Shown here piece after piece: positions 9,250 through 18,087 of a stretch of 64,000 nucleotides of DNA. Every line of letters begins with the position of its first letter. Position 1 is the first letter of the stretch. This DNA comes from Thermomonospora echinospora (lineage in GTDB: Bacteria > Actinomycetota > Actinomycetes > Streptosporangiales > Streptosporangiaceae): NCBI RefSeq assembly GCF_900108175.1, contig NZ_FNVO01000026.1, positions 21,381 through 85,380 of the forward strand, read 5' to 3'. The translations under genes were made by a program, and so were the position numbers. The notes under the pieces were generated by a model. It did no database searches, had not been told where the DNA came from, and was given only the letters and a program-made list of their open reading frames with translations.

Positions 9250-10008
9250 TCGCCCGAGGCACTGGAGTCACTCGAACGGCAGCTGGCCGTCCTGGCGGCC
9301 TTCGACGCGGACCATCCATCGCTGACACTGAGCGAGGTCGCCGCCCTCACCGACACGACACGCCCCACGGCACGGCGGATCCTGCTGACGTTGAAGTCCC
9401 TGGGCTACGTCAGGGCCGACGGCCGCCAATACTCCCTGACCCCGAAGGTGCTGAACTTCGGTTGGAGCTACTTCGCCTCGCTCAGTCTCGAGGAGGCCGT
9501 GCAGCCCGTCCTGGAGGACCTGCGGACGGCGATCGACGAGTCGTGTTCCGTCGCGGTGCTCGACGGAAGGGACATCGTCTACCTCGCCCGTGCCTTCACC
9601 CGCCGCATCACCACGAGCAGGGGACGGGTGGGCTCCCGGCTGCCCGCGCACGCGACCGCGATGGGGCGCGCCCTGCTCGCTCACCTCGACGACGACGAAC
9701 TGGAAACCTGGCTCGGGCAGGAACCACTGCCGGAGTACACCTCGCGGACGCTCACCGACCCCGCACAGCTGCGCGCGGCGCTGGCGGAGACCAAACAGTA
9801 GGGCTGGGCGCTCGTCAACGGGGAACTCGAGACGGGACTGCGCGCCATCGCCGCTCCCATCCTCAACCCTGACGGCAGGGCGGTCGCGGCGGTGAGCGTC
9901 TCCACGATCTCCGCTCGCACTGTGCTCTCTGACCTGCGCAAACATGTTCCCGCCCTGCTCGAGACCGCCGAGGCCCTGTCATCGGTGTTCCGGCTGAACA
10001 TCGACTGA
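9250..10008 (+). pseudogene. IclR-family regulator, broken (no start codon, internal TAG)
   Basis: Frame 1 encodes a nearly full IclR/PcaR-like regulator. It begins at SPEALESLERQLAVLAAF, continues through a winged helix (LTLSEVAALTDTTRPTARRIL, then LTPKVLNFG) and an effector domain with GRDIVYLARA, SRLPAHATAMGRALLA and, after the break, GWALVNGELETGLRAIAAPI. There is a TAG immediately upstream at 9247-9249 and no ATG or GTG before the helix-turn-helix, so the start has been lost. A second in-frame TAG at 9799-9801 interrupts the effector domain where homologs usually have Gln (Q to stop, one base). Two lesions make this a pseudogene. It may once have controlled the adjacent Rieske oxygenase genes. 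Confidence 0.85.
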
Positions 10009-10063
10009 GGCAAATCCACGCTCAGACCAGCACGACATCGATCAGAAGGAGGTCCCCGCGAGC

Positions 10064-10183
10064 ATGACCGGCACCATGGAGGTCTTCAGTGCCCGCTCCT
10101 AGCTGTTCGCTCCTGGCGACAGCGAACGGAAGATGCAGAAGGCGGCCGCCGGCCCGGCGGACATCGTCCTGCTCGATCTGGAG
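10064..10183 (+). pseudogene. 5' stub of a CitE/HpcH-type citrate lyase beta-like gene
   Basis: An ATG at 10064 has AAGGAGG at 10046-10052 and opens a frame reading ARS-stop-LFAPGDSERKMQKAAAG and then DIVLLDLE. This is the N-terminal signature of HpcH/HpaI and CitE-family lyases (RSxLFxPGDSxRKM and DxVxLDLED). A TAG at 10100-10102 interrupts it after 12 codons, and similarity ends abruptly at the LDLE motif. The gene is therefore both interrupted and truncated. It sits just after the broken IclR gene, so this stretch looks like a decaying remnant of a catabolic locus. Confidence 0.7.
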
Positions 10184-10278
10184 AAGTACCGGCGCATCAC
10201 GGGGGTGAACATATTCGGGGCGGGAGGGCCGAGGATTGTGGGAATCGGCCATGAACCGGTGTCCGGCTCCGGCCTCTG

Positions 10279-10692
10279 TCAGTCCACGTACTGGGTGGCG
10301 TACTCCTGTGAGGGGGCGATCGGGGTGATGACATCGATCAGGACCCCGTTGGGATCGGCCACGATGAAGTGCCGCTGGCCGAAGTCCTCGCTGCGGATCG
10401 CGAGCTCGGCGTTCAGTCCGCCGCGGGTGACGAGGCGGTCCCACTCGGCATCCACGTCCTCGACCTCGAAATTGAGCAGTAGGCCGGCAACCGGGGCGCG
10501 GTACGGCGCGGGCAGTGTCGGGTGGGTATGGTCGAGCAGGGCCAGCTCGTAGGTCGGTGGCCCGGGACGGCGCAGGCTCACGTACCAGTCGACCTCGAAG
10601 GTCGTCTCGAAGCCCAGCAGGCCGGTGTAGAAGTCCCAGGACTCCTTCAGCCGTGCGGTGCAGATCACGGGATAGAAGCTGCTCAGTCGCAT
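10279..10692 (-). CDS. VOC-superfamily protein (glyoxalase/bleomycin-resistance fold)
   Basis: A 137-residue single-domain vicinal-oxygen-chelate protein with the paired beta-alpha-beta-beta-beta pattern. Recognisable segments are [23 protein letters not shown] at the N-terminus and [17 protein letters not shown] near the C-terminus. Members chelate a divalent metal and act as lyases, dioxygenases or drug-binding proteins; the substrate is not deducible. The ATG at 10692 has AAAGGG upstream. It is divergent from a TetR regulator and its promoter is overlapped by a palindrome, so repression by that TetR protein is likely. Confidence 0.88.
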   Translation of the reverse strand: MRLSSFYPVICTARLKESWDFYTGLLGFETTFEVDWYVSLRRPGPPTYELALLDHTHPTLPAPYRAPVAGLLLNFEVEDVDAEWDRLVTRGGLNAELAIRSEDFGQRHFIVADPNGVLIDVITPIAPSQEYATQYVD

Positions 10693-10707
10693 GGGGTCGC
10701 CCTTTCA

Positions 10708-10758
10708 CGTACCATCGGTATGTGAGCGTACGCTATTGACATACTGCTGGTATGTCAA
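10708..10758 (-). promoter_or_regulatory. leftward promoter of the VOC gene with two palindromic operators
   Basis: A perfect inverted repeat has arms TTGACATAC (10736-10744) and GTATGTCAA (10750-10758) around TGCTG. On the minus strand its right arm gives a -35 box TTGACA (10758-10753), followed after exactly 17 bp by TAGCGT (10735-10730), a good -10. A second, imperfect repeat CGTACC-ATC-GGTATG lies at 10708-10722, where transcription would start. The two sites suit cooperative repression by the divergent TetR protein. Confidence 0.75.
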
Positions 10759-10769
10759 TGGGAGGGGCG

Positions 10770-11357
10770 ATGCCGGGTACCAGGGCGCAGCAGCGCGAGC
10801 AGACCAGGCGAGCACTGCTGCGCGAGGGGCGGCGCCTGTTCGCCGAACGCGGTTACGGCTCGGTGGGACTGGCGGAGATCGTCCAAGCCACCGGGGTCAC
10901 CAAGGGGGCCCTCTACCACCACTTCGACGGCAAGGCCGCCCTGTTCCGCGCCGTACTGGAGCAGGTGCAGCAGGAGGTGGCGGAGGCCGTGGCCCGGGCC
11001 GCCGACGAGCACGACGACCCCTGGACCCGGCTGACCGCGGGCTGCCGGGCGTTCCTGGCCGCGAGCACGGATCCGGACGTCCAGCAGATCATGCTGGTCG
11101 ATGGCCCGGCCGTGCTGGGCTGGGCCGAATGGCGCGCGATGGACGAGGCCGCGTCCGCGCGCCATCTTGCCGAAGCCCTGGCCGATCTCGTCGAGAAGGG
11201 GATCATCGCCCGGCAGCCGGTCGCCCCGTTGACGCATCTGCTGTCAGGGGCGATGAACGAGGCCGCCCTGTGGCTGGCCGCCTCCCGGGACCCCGGTGAT
11301 CTGTCCGCCACTCAGGCCGCCCTGACCCGCATGCTGGATGCGCTCCGCGACCGGTGA
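10770..11357 (+). CDS. TetR-family transcriptional regulator
   Basis: About 195 residues. The N-terminal helix-turn-helix is typical: RRALLREGRRLFAERGYGSVGLAEIVQATGVTKGALYHHFDGKAALF. The remainder is a variable all-helical ligand-binding domain with the TetR_C-like segment around FLAASTDPDVQQIMLVDGPAVLGW. In-frame ATGs occur at 10752, 10758 and 10770. The first lies inside the operator palindrome, and the last has GGAGG at 10761-10765, so 10770 is preferred. The gene is divergent from the VOC gene and most likely represses it and itself. Confidence 0.9.
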   Translation: MPGTRAQQREQTRRALLREGRRLFAERGYGSVGLAEIVQATGVTKGALYHHFDGKAALFRAVLEQVQQEVAEAVARAADEHDDPWTRLTAGCRAFLAASTDPDVQQIMLVDGPAVLGWAEWRAMDEAASARHLAEALADLVEKGIIARQPVAPLTHLLSGAMNEAALWLAASRDPGDLSATQAALTRMLDALRDR

Positions 11358-11573
11358 CCCCTGCGCCGCCCTCCGCCGGCTCGTCCGTACCATCAAGCCA
11401 GTCAGCGCTGCGTAGACCATAACAACAGCCCCTGCAGGGGTGGATTCGGGGACGGGTACGGCCGTCGTCGTTCACCCGAACGCGTATCGTTTGGGTCGAT
11501 CGGCTGACGCACCGCTTCCGAAACTCCGACCACGCCAACGCATTGGCGCGAGGACCGTTTTCACTTCCGCTTC

Positions 11574-12050
11574 TCACGCGTCGTCGGCATCGAGGGGGTC
11601 GAGGTTGGCCACTACGCGTTCGGAGACCTTGATGAGGACGTCGCGTTCCTCGGGGGTCATGAGGTCGAGGTAGTGCTCGCGGACGTGCTGCGCGTAGGGG
11701 ACGAAGGCGTCCTCCACCGCAGCGCGGCCCGCGGCGGTCAGGGCGAGCAGGGAGCTGCGGGCATCGTCGGGGTTGGGTTCGCGGGTGATGAGTCCGCGCT
11801 GCTCCATGCGGCGGACCTGGTGGGACAGGCGGCTCTTCTCCCACACGAGCGTGCAGCGGACCCGCAGGGACGTCATGCGGCCGTCAGGTGAGGTCGCCAG
11901 GGCGGCGAGGACCTCGAAGTCGGCTTCGGACAGCCCGGTGTCGCGGGCGAGGCGACGGGCGAGGCTGGCGCCCAGCAGGGCGTGCATCCGCAGGTGGGAC
12001 CGCCAGGTCAAGCCCTCCTCGGGGCTGAGGTGGTCCGGTTCGAGCGGCAT
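11574..12050 (-). CDS. MarR-family transcriptional regulator
   Basis: About 158 residues with a winged helix centred on LSEADFEVLAALATSPDGRMTSLRVRCTLVWEKSRLSHQVRRMEQRGLI, and the wing and dimerisation parts REPNPDDARSSLLALTAAGRAAVE. MarR proteins bind palindromes as dimers and are released by small phenolic or oxidised ligands. ATGs at 12077 and 12050 are possible; the first lies inside the operator, so 12050 is used here with only moderate confidence. It is divergent from the LLM/BBE fusion gene, which it probably represses together with itself through the twin palindromes between the two genes. Confidence 0.88.
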   Translation of the reverse strand: MPLEPDHLSPEEGLTWRSHLRMHALLGASLARRLARDTGLSEADFEVLAALATSPDGRMTSLRVRCTLVWEKSRLSHQVRRMEQRGLITREPNPDDARSSLLALTAAGRAAVEDAFVPYAQHVREHYLDLMTPEERDVLIKVSERVVANLDPLDADDA

Positions 12051-12071
12051 GTGTCCAGCGTAGCCGGTGGT

Positions 12072-12126
12072 TGACATGTCACCCTGCGGCGTGGTGACGC
12101 ACATCACTAAAGAGGTTGACATGTCA
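12072..12126. promoter_or_regulatory. twin identical palindromes between MarR and the LLM/BBE fusion gene
   Basis: The decamer TGACATGTCA, a perfect palindrome, occurs at 12072-12081 and again at 12117-12126. Both are preceded by GGT, giving GGTTGACATGTCA twice, centre to centre 45 bp apart. This is the expected form of a MarR operator pair. Each copy also contains a TTGACA-like -35 element. Confidence 0.75.
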
Positions 12127-12183
12127 TCCAACGGTGGCGGTGTTGAGGGGGACATCAACCAGCACGTCGCGGAGGCACACTCC

Positions 12184-14436
12184 ATGTCCGACTACGGCCA
12201 CGACCTTCGATTCGGCGCCTTCCTCACCCCCACCGCTCACGATCCCGAGCGGGTCGTCGAGCTCGCCGTCCTCGCCGAGGAATCCGGCCTCGACCTCGTC
12301 ACCTTCCAGGACCACCCCTACCAGCCCGGCTTCCTCGACACCTGGACGCTGCTCACCTGGGTCGCCGCCCGTACCTCGCGCGTGGAGATCTCCGGCAACG
12401 TTCTTAACCTGCCGCTGCGCAACCCCGCCGTCCTAGCGCGCGCCGCAGCCTCCCTGGATCTGCTGTCCGGCGGGCGCGCCGCGCTCGGCCTCGGCGCCGG
12501 CGCGTTCCTGCCCGCCATCGCCGCGATGGGCGGCCCCGCCCTCACCGCGGGCGAGTCCGTGACCGCCCTCGAAGAGGCCGTGGAGATCATCCGCGGGGTG
12601 TGGCGGGCCGGCGACCGGACGCCGCTGCGCGTCCGCGGTAAGTTCCACCGCGTCGACGGCGCCAAGCGCGGCCCGGCCCCCGCGCACGACATCCCGCTCT
12701 GGCTCGGCGCCTACAAGCCCAGGATGCTGCGGCTCGTCGGCGCCGTCGCCGACGGTTGGCTGCCCTCACTCAACTACATCGACACACCCAACCTGCAGGA
12801 GAGCAACGCCATCATCGACCAGGCCGCCCGCGAGGCCGGACGCGACCCGCGCGAGATCCGGCGGCTGCTCAACATCCTGACCTCCGAGTCCCTGTCCACG
12901 CAGGAGTGGGTCGACCGGCTCGTGCCGCTCGCCCTGCAGGACGGCATCTCCACCTTCCTGCTCGGCAGCGACGACCCGGACGCCATCGCCTCCTTCGGAC
13001 GGGAGGTCGCCCCGGCCGTCCGCGAGGCCGTCGACCGCGAGCGGGCCCGGGTCGGCACCCCGACCGGCCTCGTGCGGCCGGCCGCGGCGCTCGCCCTGCG
13101 CAGGACGGGTATCGACTACGACGCGATCCCGACGTCCCTGCAGGGGCGCGCCGTCGAACCCGGCGACCGCGAGTACGAGGACCTGCGCTCGACCTACATC
13201 TGGGAGGGCAGGCCCGGCCTGATCCTGCGTCCCGCCGACGAAGCGCAGGTCACCGACGCGCTGGCGTTCGCCCGCCGTCAGGACGTCCCGCTCGCCGTCC
13301 GCAGCGGCGGGCACGGCCTCAGCGGCCGCGCCACCAACGACGGCGGCATCGTGCTGGACCTGTCGGCGCTCGACTCCGTCGAAGTCCTCGACCGGGAGCG
13401 GCGGCTCGTCCGGGTCGGGGCCGGCGCTCGCTGGGGCGACGTCGCCGCCCGCCTGGCCCCGCACGGCCTGGCGATCGGCTCCGGCGACTACGGCGACGTC
13501 GGCGTCGGCGGGCTCGGCACCACCGCGGGCCTCGGCCTGCTCGCCCGCTCCTACGGCCTGACCATCGACCACGTGAAGGCCGCCACCGTCGTCCTCGCCG
13601 ACGGCCGGACGGTGCGGGCCGACGCCGACCACCACCCGGACCTGCTGTGGGGGCTGCGCGGCGCGGGCGCCAGCCTCGGCGCCGTCACCTCCCTGGAGAT
13701 CGAGGCGGCCGAGGTCAGCGACGTCGTCTTCGCCGTCTTCCTCCACGACGCATCCGACACCGCCGGCTTCCTCCAGCGCTGGGGTGAACTGGTCGAGGGC
13801 AGCCCGCGGAAGCTGACGGCGTTCCTCACCCTCACCCGCCAGGGCGGCGCGCTGATCGCACAGACCCTGGTCATGTGGGCGGACGCCGACACCGACGCGG
13901 CCGTCACCGCTCTGGAACCGTTCCTCGACCTGGCGCCCGTTCTGAGCCAGCAGGCCCAGCTCACCTCCTACGCGCAGGTCATGGCGCGCGCCCACAACCC
14001 GCACCGGGGCCAGGGCGGCGGAACCGGCGAACTGCGCTCGCGGTCCGCGCTCGTCCCGCACCTCGACGACCGCACCGCCAAGGCGCTGGCCGCGATGTTC
14101 GACGACGGGCACACCGGACTGGCGCAGGTCCGCTCGATGGGCGGCGCCGTCGCCGACACGCCAGCCGACCAGACGGCGTTCGCCCACCGCGACCGCGCGT
14201 TCGCGCTGTCGGCAACGATTCGGCCGCGAACGGGCACCCGCGCGGCGGAGGCCGCGCGGGCATGGGACGAGGTCGGCGACGACGCCATCTACCTCAGCTT
14301 CGAAACCCACGACCACGAAGCGGTCCTCACCCGCGCGTTCCCACCCGCCACGCTGGAACGGCTGCGGCAGGTGAAGCGGACCTACGACCCCGACAACGTC
14401 TTCCACGGCAACTTCACCGTCACCCCCGCCGCCTGA
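12184..14436 (+). CDS. fusion of an LLM flavin-dependent monooxygenase with a BBE-type FAD-linked oxidase
   Basis: One 750-residue chain joins two oxidoreductases. Residues 1 to about 290 are a luciferase-like (LLM) domain (FGAFLTPTAHDPERVVELA, then TLLTWVAARTSRVEISGNV and ADGWLPSLNY). After a linker, residues about 320-750 form a PCMH/FAD_binding_4 domain with RSGGHGLSGR, whose His near 377 is the expected covalent FAD attachment site, and a C-terminal BBE segment ending YDPDNVFHGNFTV. The Cys used for a second FAD bond in berberine-bridge enzymes is not seen (GDYGDVGVGG), so FAD is probably singly linked. ATG 12184 is chosen because GGAGG lies 8 nt upstream. It is divergent from MarR. Tandem monooxygenation and oxidation of one aromatic or polyketide-like substrate is an inference. 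Confidence 0.9.
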   Translation: MSDYGHDLRFGAFLTPTAHDPERVVELAVLAEESGLDLVTFQDHPYQPGFLDTWTLLTWVAARTSRVEISGNVLNLPLRNPAVLARAAASLDLLSGGRAALGLGAGAFLPAIAAMGGPALTAGESVTALEEAVEIIRGVWRAGDRTPLRVRGKFHRVDGAKRGPAPAHDIPLWLGAYKPRMLRLVGAVADGWLPSLNYIDTPNLQESNAIIDQAAREAGRDPREIRRLLNILTSESLSTQEWVDRLVPLALQDGISTFLLGSDDPDAIASFGREVAPAVREAVDRERARVGTPTGLVRPAAALALRRTGIDYDAIPTSLQGRAVEPGDREYEDLRSTYIWEGRPGLILRPADEAQVTDALAFARRQDVPLAVRSGGHGLSGRATNDGGIVLDLSALDSVEVLDRERRLVRVGAGARWGDVAARLAPHGLAIGSGDYGDVGVGGLGTTAGLGLLARSYGLTIDHVKAATVVLADGRTVRADADHHPDLLWGLRGAGASLGAVTSLEIEAAEVSDVVFAVFLHDASDTAGFLQRWGELVEGSPRKLTAFLTLTRQGGALIAQTLVMWADADTDAAVTALEPFLDLAPVLSQQAQLTSYAQVMARAHNPHRGQGGGTGELRSRSALVPHLDDRTAKALAAMFDDGHTGLAQVRSMGGAVADTPADQTAFAHRDRAFALSATIRPRTGTRAAEAARAWDEVGDDAIYLSFETHDHEAVLTRAFPPATLERLRQVKRTYDPDNVFHGNFTVTPAA

Positions 14437-14440
14437 GCGA

Positions 14441-14479
14441 CCGCCCGCCCCGGCCTTTCCCCTCGGCCGAGGCGGGCGG
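14441..14479 (+). terminator. hairpin after the LLM/BBE fusion gene
   Basis: CCGCCCGCCCCGGCC at 14441-14455 pairs with GGCCGAGGCGGGCGG at 14465-14479 (15-bp stem, one mismatch, 9-nt loop). It starts 4 bp after the stop codon. No long T tract follows, as is common in actinomycetes. Confidence 0.7.
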
Positions 14480-14883
14480 CGCCCCCGCCCCTCAGAATCC
14501 GCCGCTCAGAGAACGCAACGTGCGGCATCAGCCCGCGTGCACAGTCCGACCACGATGGCGCCAGGCACCTCGGCGACCCATCCGGCGATCGCGGCGAAGC
14601 CCTTCCTCCCAGCCACCGCTGCCGCGGCGGGATGGATACCCCTCGATCTGACCGCCCGTCCGATACCCCGGCGCACACCTCCGCGGCCGGCAACATCAAC
14701 GCCCTGCGGCAGCTCCGGTGGCTGGCGAAACCGTGGTGACTTCTCGGTAGACGATCTTGTGGTGTCGTTGGGTGGTAGGGACGGCTTGAGATCGTACAAG
14801 TCTGGAGGCATGGGCGACGGCCGCACGGTCCCCGCAGGCCAGGTCGTTCCAGACGATGACCATGGCGATGCACGGTCCTCAGA
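14480..14883. other. intergenic stretch without a recognised gene
   Basis: About 400 bp between the terminator of the fusion gene and the convergent AfsR-like gene. The part from about 14730 to 14800 is less GC-rich than its surroundings. Small frames exist on both strands but show no recognisable family, ribosome site or codon bias, so no gene is called. Confidence 0.5.
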
Positions 14884-17800
14884 TCACCGGACGGGGAGGT
14901 CGGCGAGGTCGGAGGATCGGCCGCGACGGAGTTCGGCCGTCAGCGTCTGCTGGCCGAGGGAGGCGCGGACCGCCGCGGTGATGCGGTCCACATCGCCGCG
15001 AGCGGCGGCGGGCAGGGGTGCTCCCGCCGATTCCCTGGCCGCAGCCGCAGCGCCCAGCAGCCGGGCGGCTTGCGTATGGTCGCCGGCCAGCGCCCGGGCA
15101 CCGGCCAGCCCTTCCAGCGCAAAGGCGATCGAGCGGGGATCGCCGGTGCGGCGCGCGGCACTCAGGCTCTCCAGATGCAGGTCATGGGCCGTCTGCGCGT
15201 CGCCTCGCTGTTCGGCGACGAAGCCGAGCTCGGACAGGGCCAGTGCGATGCCGGGCTCGAAGCCCACCTGCCGCTGCCAGTCGAGCGCGTCGCGCAACAG
15301 CTTCTCCGCGACGTCCAGTCTTCCCTCACGTCGCGCACCCAATGCCAGGCCTGTCTTCGCGAACACCTCGCCGGGCCGGTAACCCTGCTCGGCGGCCCAC
15401 CGGAGGGCCTGTTCGTGGAGCCGCCGGGCCTCGACGTGGTCACCGTTCAGCAGCGCGATCCTGCCGAGCCCGGACAGCATGTAGGAGACCTGCATCCACA
15501 GTCCGAGTTCCTCCGCCATGCTCAGGCCCTGCCTGAGCAGGTCGGCCGCCTCTCGGTGGTCACCCCTGATCTCGGCCAGCCTGCCGAGCAGGTCGGTGGC
15601 TCGCAGCCTTCCCCAACGATCCCCGAGGTCGTCGAAGAACGCCGCGCCCTGTTCGGCATGACGGGCACAGGAGGACAGATCCCCGCGGAGGAGGGTGTAG
15701 TGGGCCAGGGTGGTCAGTGCGGCGGCCGTGCCCCAGCGGCACCCGAGGCGGCGGAAGCCGGCGAGGGCCTGCTCCGTCAGCTCCTCTCCGGTGGACGAGG
15801 CACCGCCGCCGAGCAGGATCTCGCCCAGGAACCATGCGGCCTTGGCTCGCCCGTGCGGATCGTCGAGGTGTTCGTACGGTTCAAGCGCCGCGCGAATCCG
15901 CTCCGACCGGTCGGTGCCGTGTCGTCCCAGTAGTTCCATGCCCACCCGCCAGGTCCCGGCCGCCGCCCGCAGTGCGGGGTCCGCCCGGCCGTCCAGGCTC
16001 AGCGCCATGCCCAGCAACCGGCGGCCCTCACCAAGACGACCACGCAGGAACCAATACCAGGCCATGGCGTTGACCAGCCGCAGCGCGAGGTCCGGCCGGT
16101 CGCGTCGTACGGCGCCCTCGATGGCGGCGCGCAGGTTGGCGTGTTCCAGATCCAGGAGCTTCAACCACCGCTGCTGTTCAGGGCCGTGCAGCCGCGGCGC
16201 GGCCCGTTCGGCGAACTCGGCGTAGTAGTGGTCATGCCGGGATCGGACGCGGTCGGACTCGCCCGCCTCCCGCAGCCGCTCGGTGCAGTAGGCCGCCACG
16301 GATTCCAGCAGCCGGTACCGGGAGCCGCGCGCGTCACCGGCCACGACGACCATGGAGCGGTCGACCAGGCGGGACAGCAGGTCCGCGACGTCCTCGGCGG
16401 GCACGCCGTCCCCGGCGCAGACCGCCTCGGCGGCCTCCAGGGAGCAGCCGTCGGCGTGCACGGCCAGGCGGCGGAGCACGGCGCGCTCGGGTCCGGTCAG
16501 CAGCTCCCAGCTCCAGTCGATCATGGCTCGCAGGGTGCGCTGCCGCTGCGGTACGTCCCGGCGCCCGGCCGACAGCAGCCGGAAGCGGCTGTCGAGCCGG
16601 GCCGCCAGTTCGTGCACGCCGAACGCCCGCACCCGGTTGGCCGCCAGTTCCAGGGCCAGCGGGATGCCGTCCAGTCGGCGGCAGATCGATGCGACGGCGC
16701 GGGCGTTGTCCGCGGTGAGGGCGAAGCCCGGCGCCGCGGCCGCCGCGCGCGCGGTGAACAGCCGTACGGCGCTGAACTTCTGCAGGGCCGCGGGCCCGGT
16801 CTCCGTCGCCGCGTACGGAAGTTCCAGCGGCGGCACCGTCCAGATCGCCTCCCCGCCGACCCCAAGGGTCTCCCGGCTGGTCGCCAGGATCCGTACCTCG
16901 GGGGCGGCGGCCAGCAGCCGGTGGGACAGTTCGGCGGCGGACCCGATGACGTGCTCGCAGTTGTCGAGCACGAGCAGCAGCCGCCTGTCGTGCAGCGCAC
17001 GGGTGACCCGATCGGCCGCCTGGACGGTCGCACCGGCGAGCAGGGGACCGGGAGTGAGATCGTCGCGGATGCCGAGCGTGGCGGCCACCGCGTCCACCAC
17101 CGCATCCGGCTGATCGATCCCGGCCAGCTCGACGAGCCACACGCCGTCGGGGAAGGCGTCGAGCAGCCGGGCCGCCGTCTCCAGGGCCAGCCGGGTCTTG
17201 CCCACGCCGCCCGGCCCGGTGAGCGTGACCAGCCGGTAGGAGGCGAGCAGCGCGTGCACCTCGACGACCGCCTCGTCCCTGCCGATCAGCGGGGTGGGCG
17301 ACGCGGGCAGGTTCGTACGGTGCCGGGCGGGCGCCGGGTTCAGGGCGGGATCCTGGCGGAGGATCGCCTCGTGGAGGGCGACCAGCTCGGGACCGGGATC
17401 CAGGCCCATCTCCTCGCGCAGGCGGTCGCGCAGCCCGGCGAAGCTCTCCAGCGCCTCGCTCTGCCGCCCGGACCGGTAGAGGGCGCGCATGTGCGCGGCG
17501 CGCAGCCGTTCCCGGAGCGGATGCCGGACCACCAGGTCGCCCAGCTCACCGGCCAGCGGGCCGTGCTCGCCGAGGGCGAGCCGTGCCTCGGCGAGGTCCT
17601 CCACCGCGGTCAGCCGCTGCTCCTCCAGGCGCATGATCGCGGCCCGGGCGAACTCCGCGTCGACGAAGTCGGCGTACGCCGGTCCCCGCCACAGCGCCAG
17701 CGCGTCGGCCAGCAGCGCCGCCCTGGCCCGGGGGTCGGCCGTCTCCCGTGCCCCGGCCAGCAGTGCGGCGAACCGGGCGGCGTCGAGCGTGTCGGCATCG

Positions 17801-18087
17801 ACGCGCAGCGCATACCCGGGCGGCCGGAACGCCAGCAGCTCTCGAGCGCCCGGTTCGGCGTCCTCCAGGGCCCGGCGCAGCTGGGACACCTTGACCTGGA
17901 GTGCGCCCGCGGGGTCACGGGGCGGCCTGGGTCCCCACAGGTCGTCGATCAGCCGGTCCGCCGACAGCGGCCGTCCCTCCTGGACGAGCAGGTCGGCCAG
18001 TAGGGCGCGGACCGTCGGCCTGCGGATCGTGACCGGGGCGCCGGCCGCCGTCCACACCTCCATCGGCCCGAGCACCCCGAATCGCAT
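14884..18087 (-). CDS. AfsR/SARP-like regulator: BTAD, NB-ARC ATPase and TPR repeats
   Basis: A 1067-residue regulator. Residues 1-90 form the OmpR-like DNA-binding winged helix (RFGVLGPMEVW and PTVRALLADLLVQEGRPLSADRLIDDLWG), residues about 95-245 the bacterial transcriptional activation domain, and 270-600 an STAND/NB-ARC ATPase with Walker A GPGGVGKT at 291-298 and Walker B LLLVLDN near 372. The C-terminal 400 residues are TPR-like helical repeats (for example GRLAEIRGDHREAADLLRQGLSMAEELG). Such proteins activate secondary metabolism or stress genes in response to ligand and ATP. No biosynthetic cluster adjoins it. The divergent FMN reductase and MFS exporter are the most likely local targets. 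Confidence 0.9.
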   Translation of the reverse strand: MRFGVLGPMEVWTAAGAPVTIRRPTVRALLADLLVQEGRPLSADRLIDDLWGPRPPRDPAGALQVKVSQLRRALEDAEPGARELLAFRPPGYALRVDADTLDAARFAALLAGARETADPRARAALLADALALWRGPAYADFVDAEFARAAIMRLEEQRLTAVEDLAEARLALGEHGPLAGELGDLVVRHPLRERLRAAHMRALYRSGRQSEALESFAGLRDRLREEMGLDPGPELVALHEAILRQDPALNPAPARHRTNLPASPTPLIGRDEAVVEVHALLASYRLVTLTGPGGVGKTRLALETAARLLDAFPDGVWLVELAGIDQPDAVVDAVAATLGIRDDLTPGPLLAGATVQAADRVTRALHDRRLLLVLDNCEHVIGSAAELSHRLLAAAPEVRILATSRETLGVGGEAIWTVPPLELPYAATETGPAALQKFSAVRLFTARAAAAAPGFALTADNARAVASICRRLDGIPLALELAANRVRAFGVHELAARLDSRFRLLSAGRRDVPQRQRTLRAMIDWSWELLTGPERAVLRRLAVHADGCSLEAAEAVCAGDGVPAEDVADLLSRLVDRSMVVVAGDARGSRYRLLESVAAYCTERLREAGESDRVRSRHDHYYAEFAERAAPRLHGPEQQRWLKLLDLEHANLRAAIEGAVRRDRPDLALRLVNAMAWYWFLRGRLGEGRRLLGMALSLDGRADPALRAAAGTWRVGMELLGRHGTDRSERIRAALEPYEHLDDPHGRAKAAWFLGEILLGGGASSTGEELTEQALAGFRRLGCRWGTAAALTTLAHYTLLRGDLSSCARHAEQGAAFFDDLGDRWGRLRATDLLGRLAEIRGDHREAADLLRQGLSMAEELGLWMQVSYMLSGLGRIALLNGDHVEARRLHEQALRWAAEQGYRPGEVFAKTGLALGARREGRLDVAEKLLRDALDWQRQVGFEPGIALALSELGFVAEQRGDAQTAHDLHLESLSAARRTGDPRSIAFALEGLAGARALAGDHTQAARLLGAAAAARESAGAPLPAAARGDVDRITAAVRASLGQQTLTAELRRGRSSDLADLPVR

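Noticed and set aside
12766..14406. 546-codon minus-strand frame inside the LLM/BBE fusion gene
   Set aside because: Antisense shadow of a protein with recognisable LLM and BBE domains; its product has no domain and a skewed Gly/Val/Arg composition.
14506..14873. Small minus-strand frames in the gap before the AfsR-like gene, considered as a transposase remnant
   Set aside because: No DDE motif, terminal inverted repeat or target duplication could be seen; the resemblance was too weak to report.
16141..18003. 620-codon plus-strand frame opposite the AfsR-like gene
   Set aside because: The minus-strand protein has BTAD, Walker and TPR motifs; this frame has none and is a codon-bias artefact.
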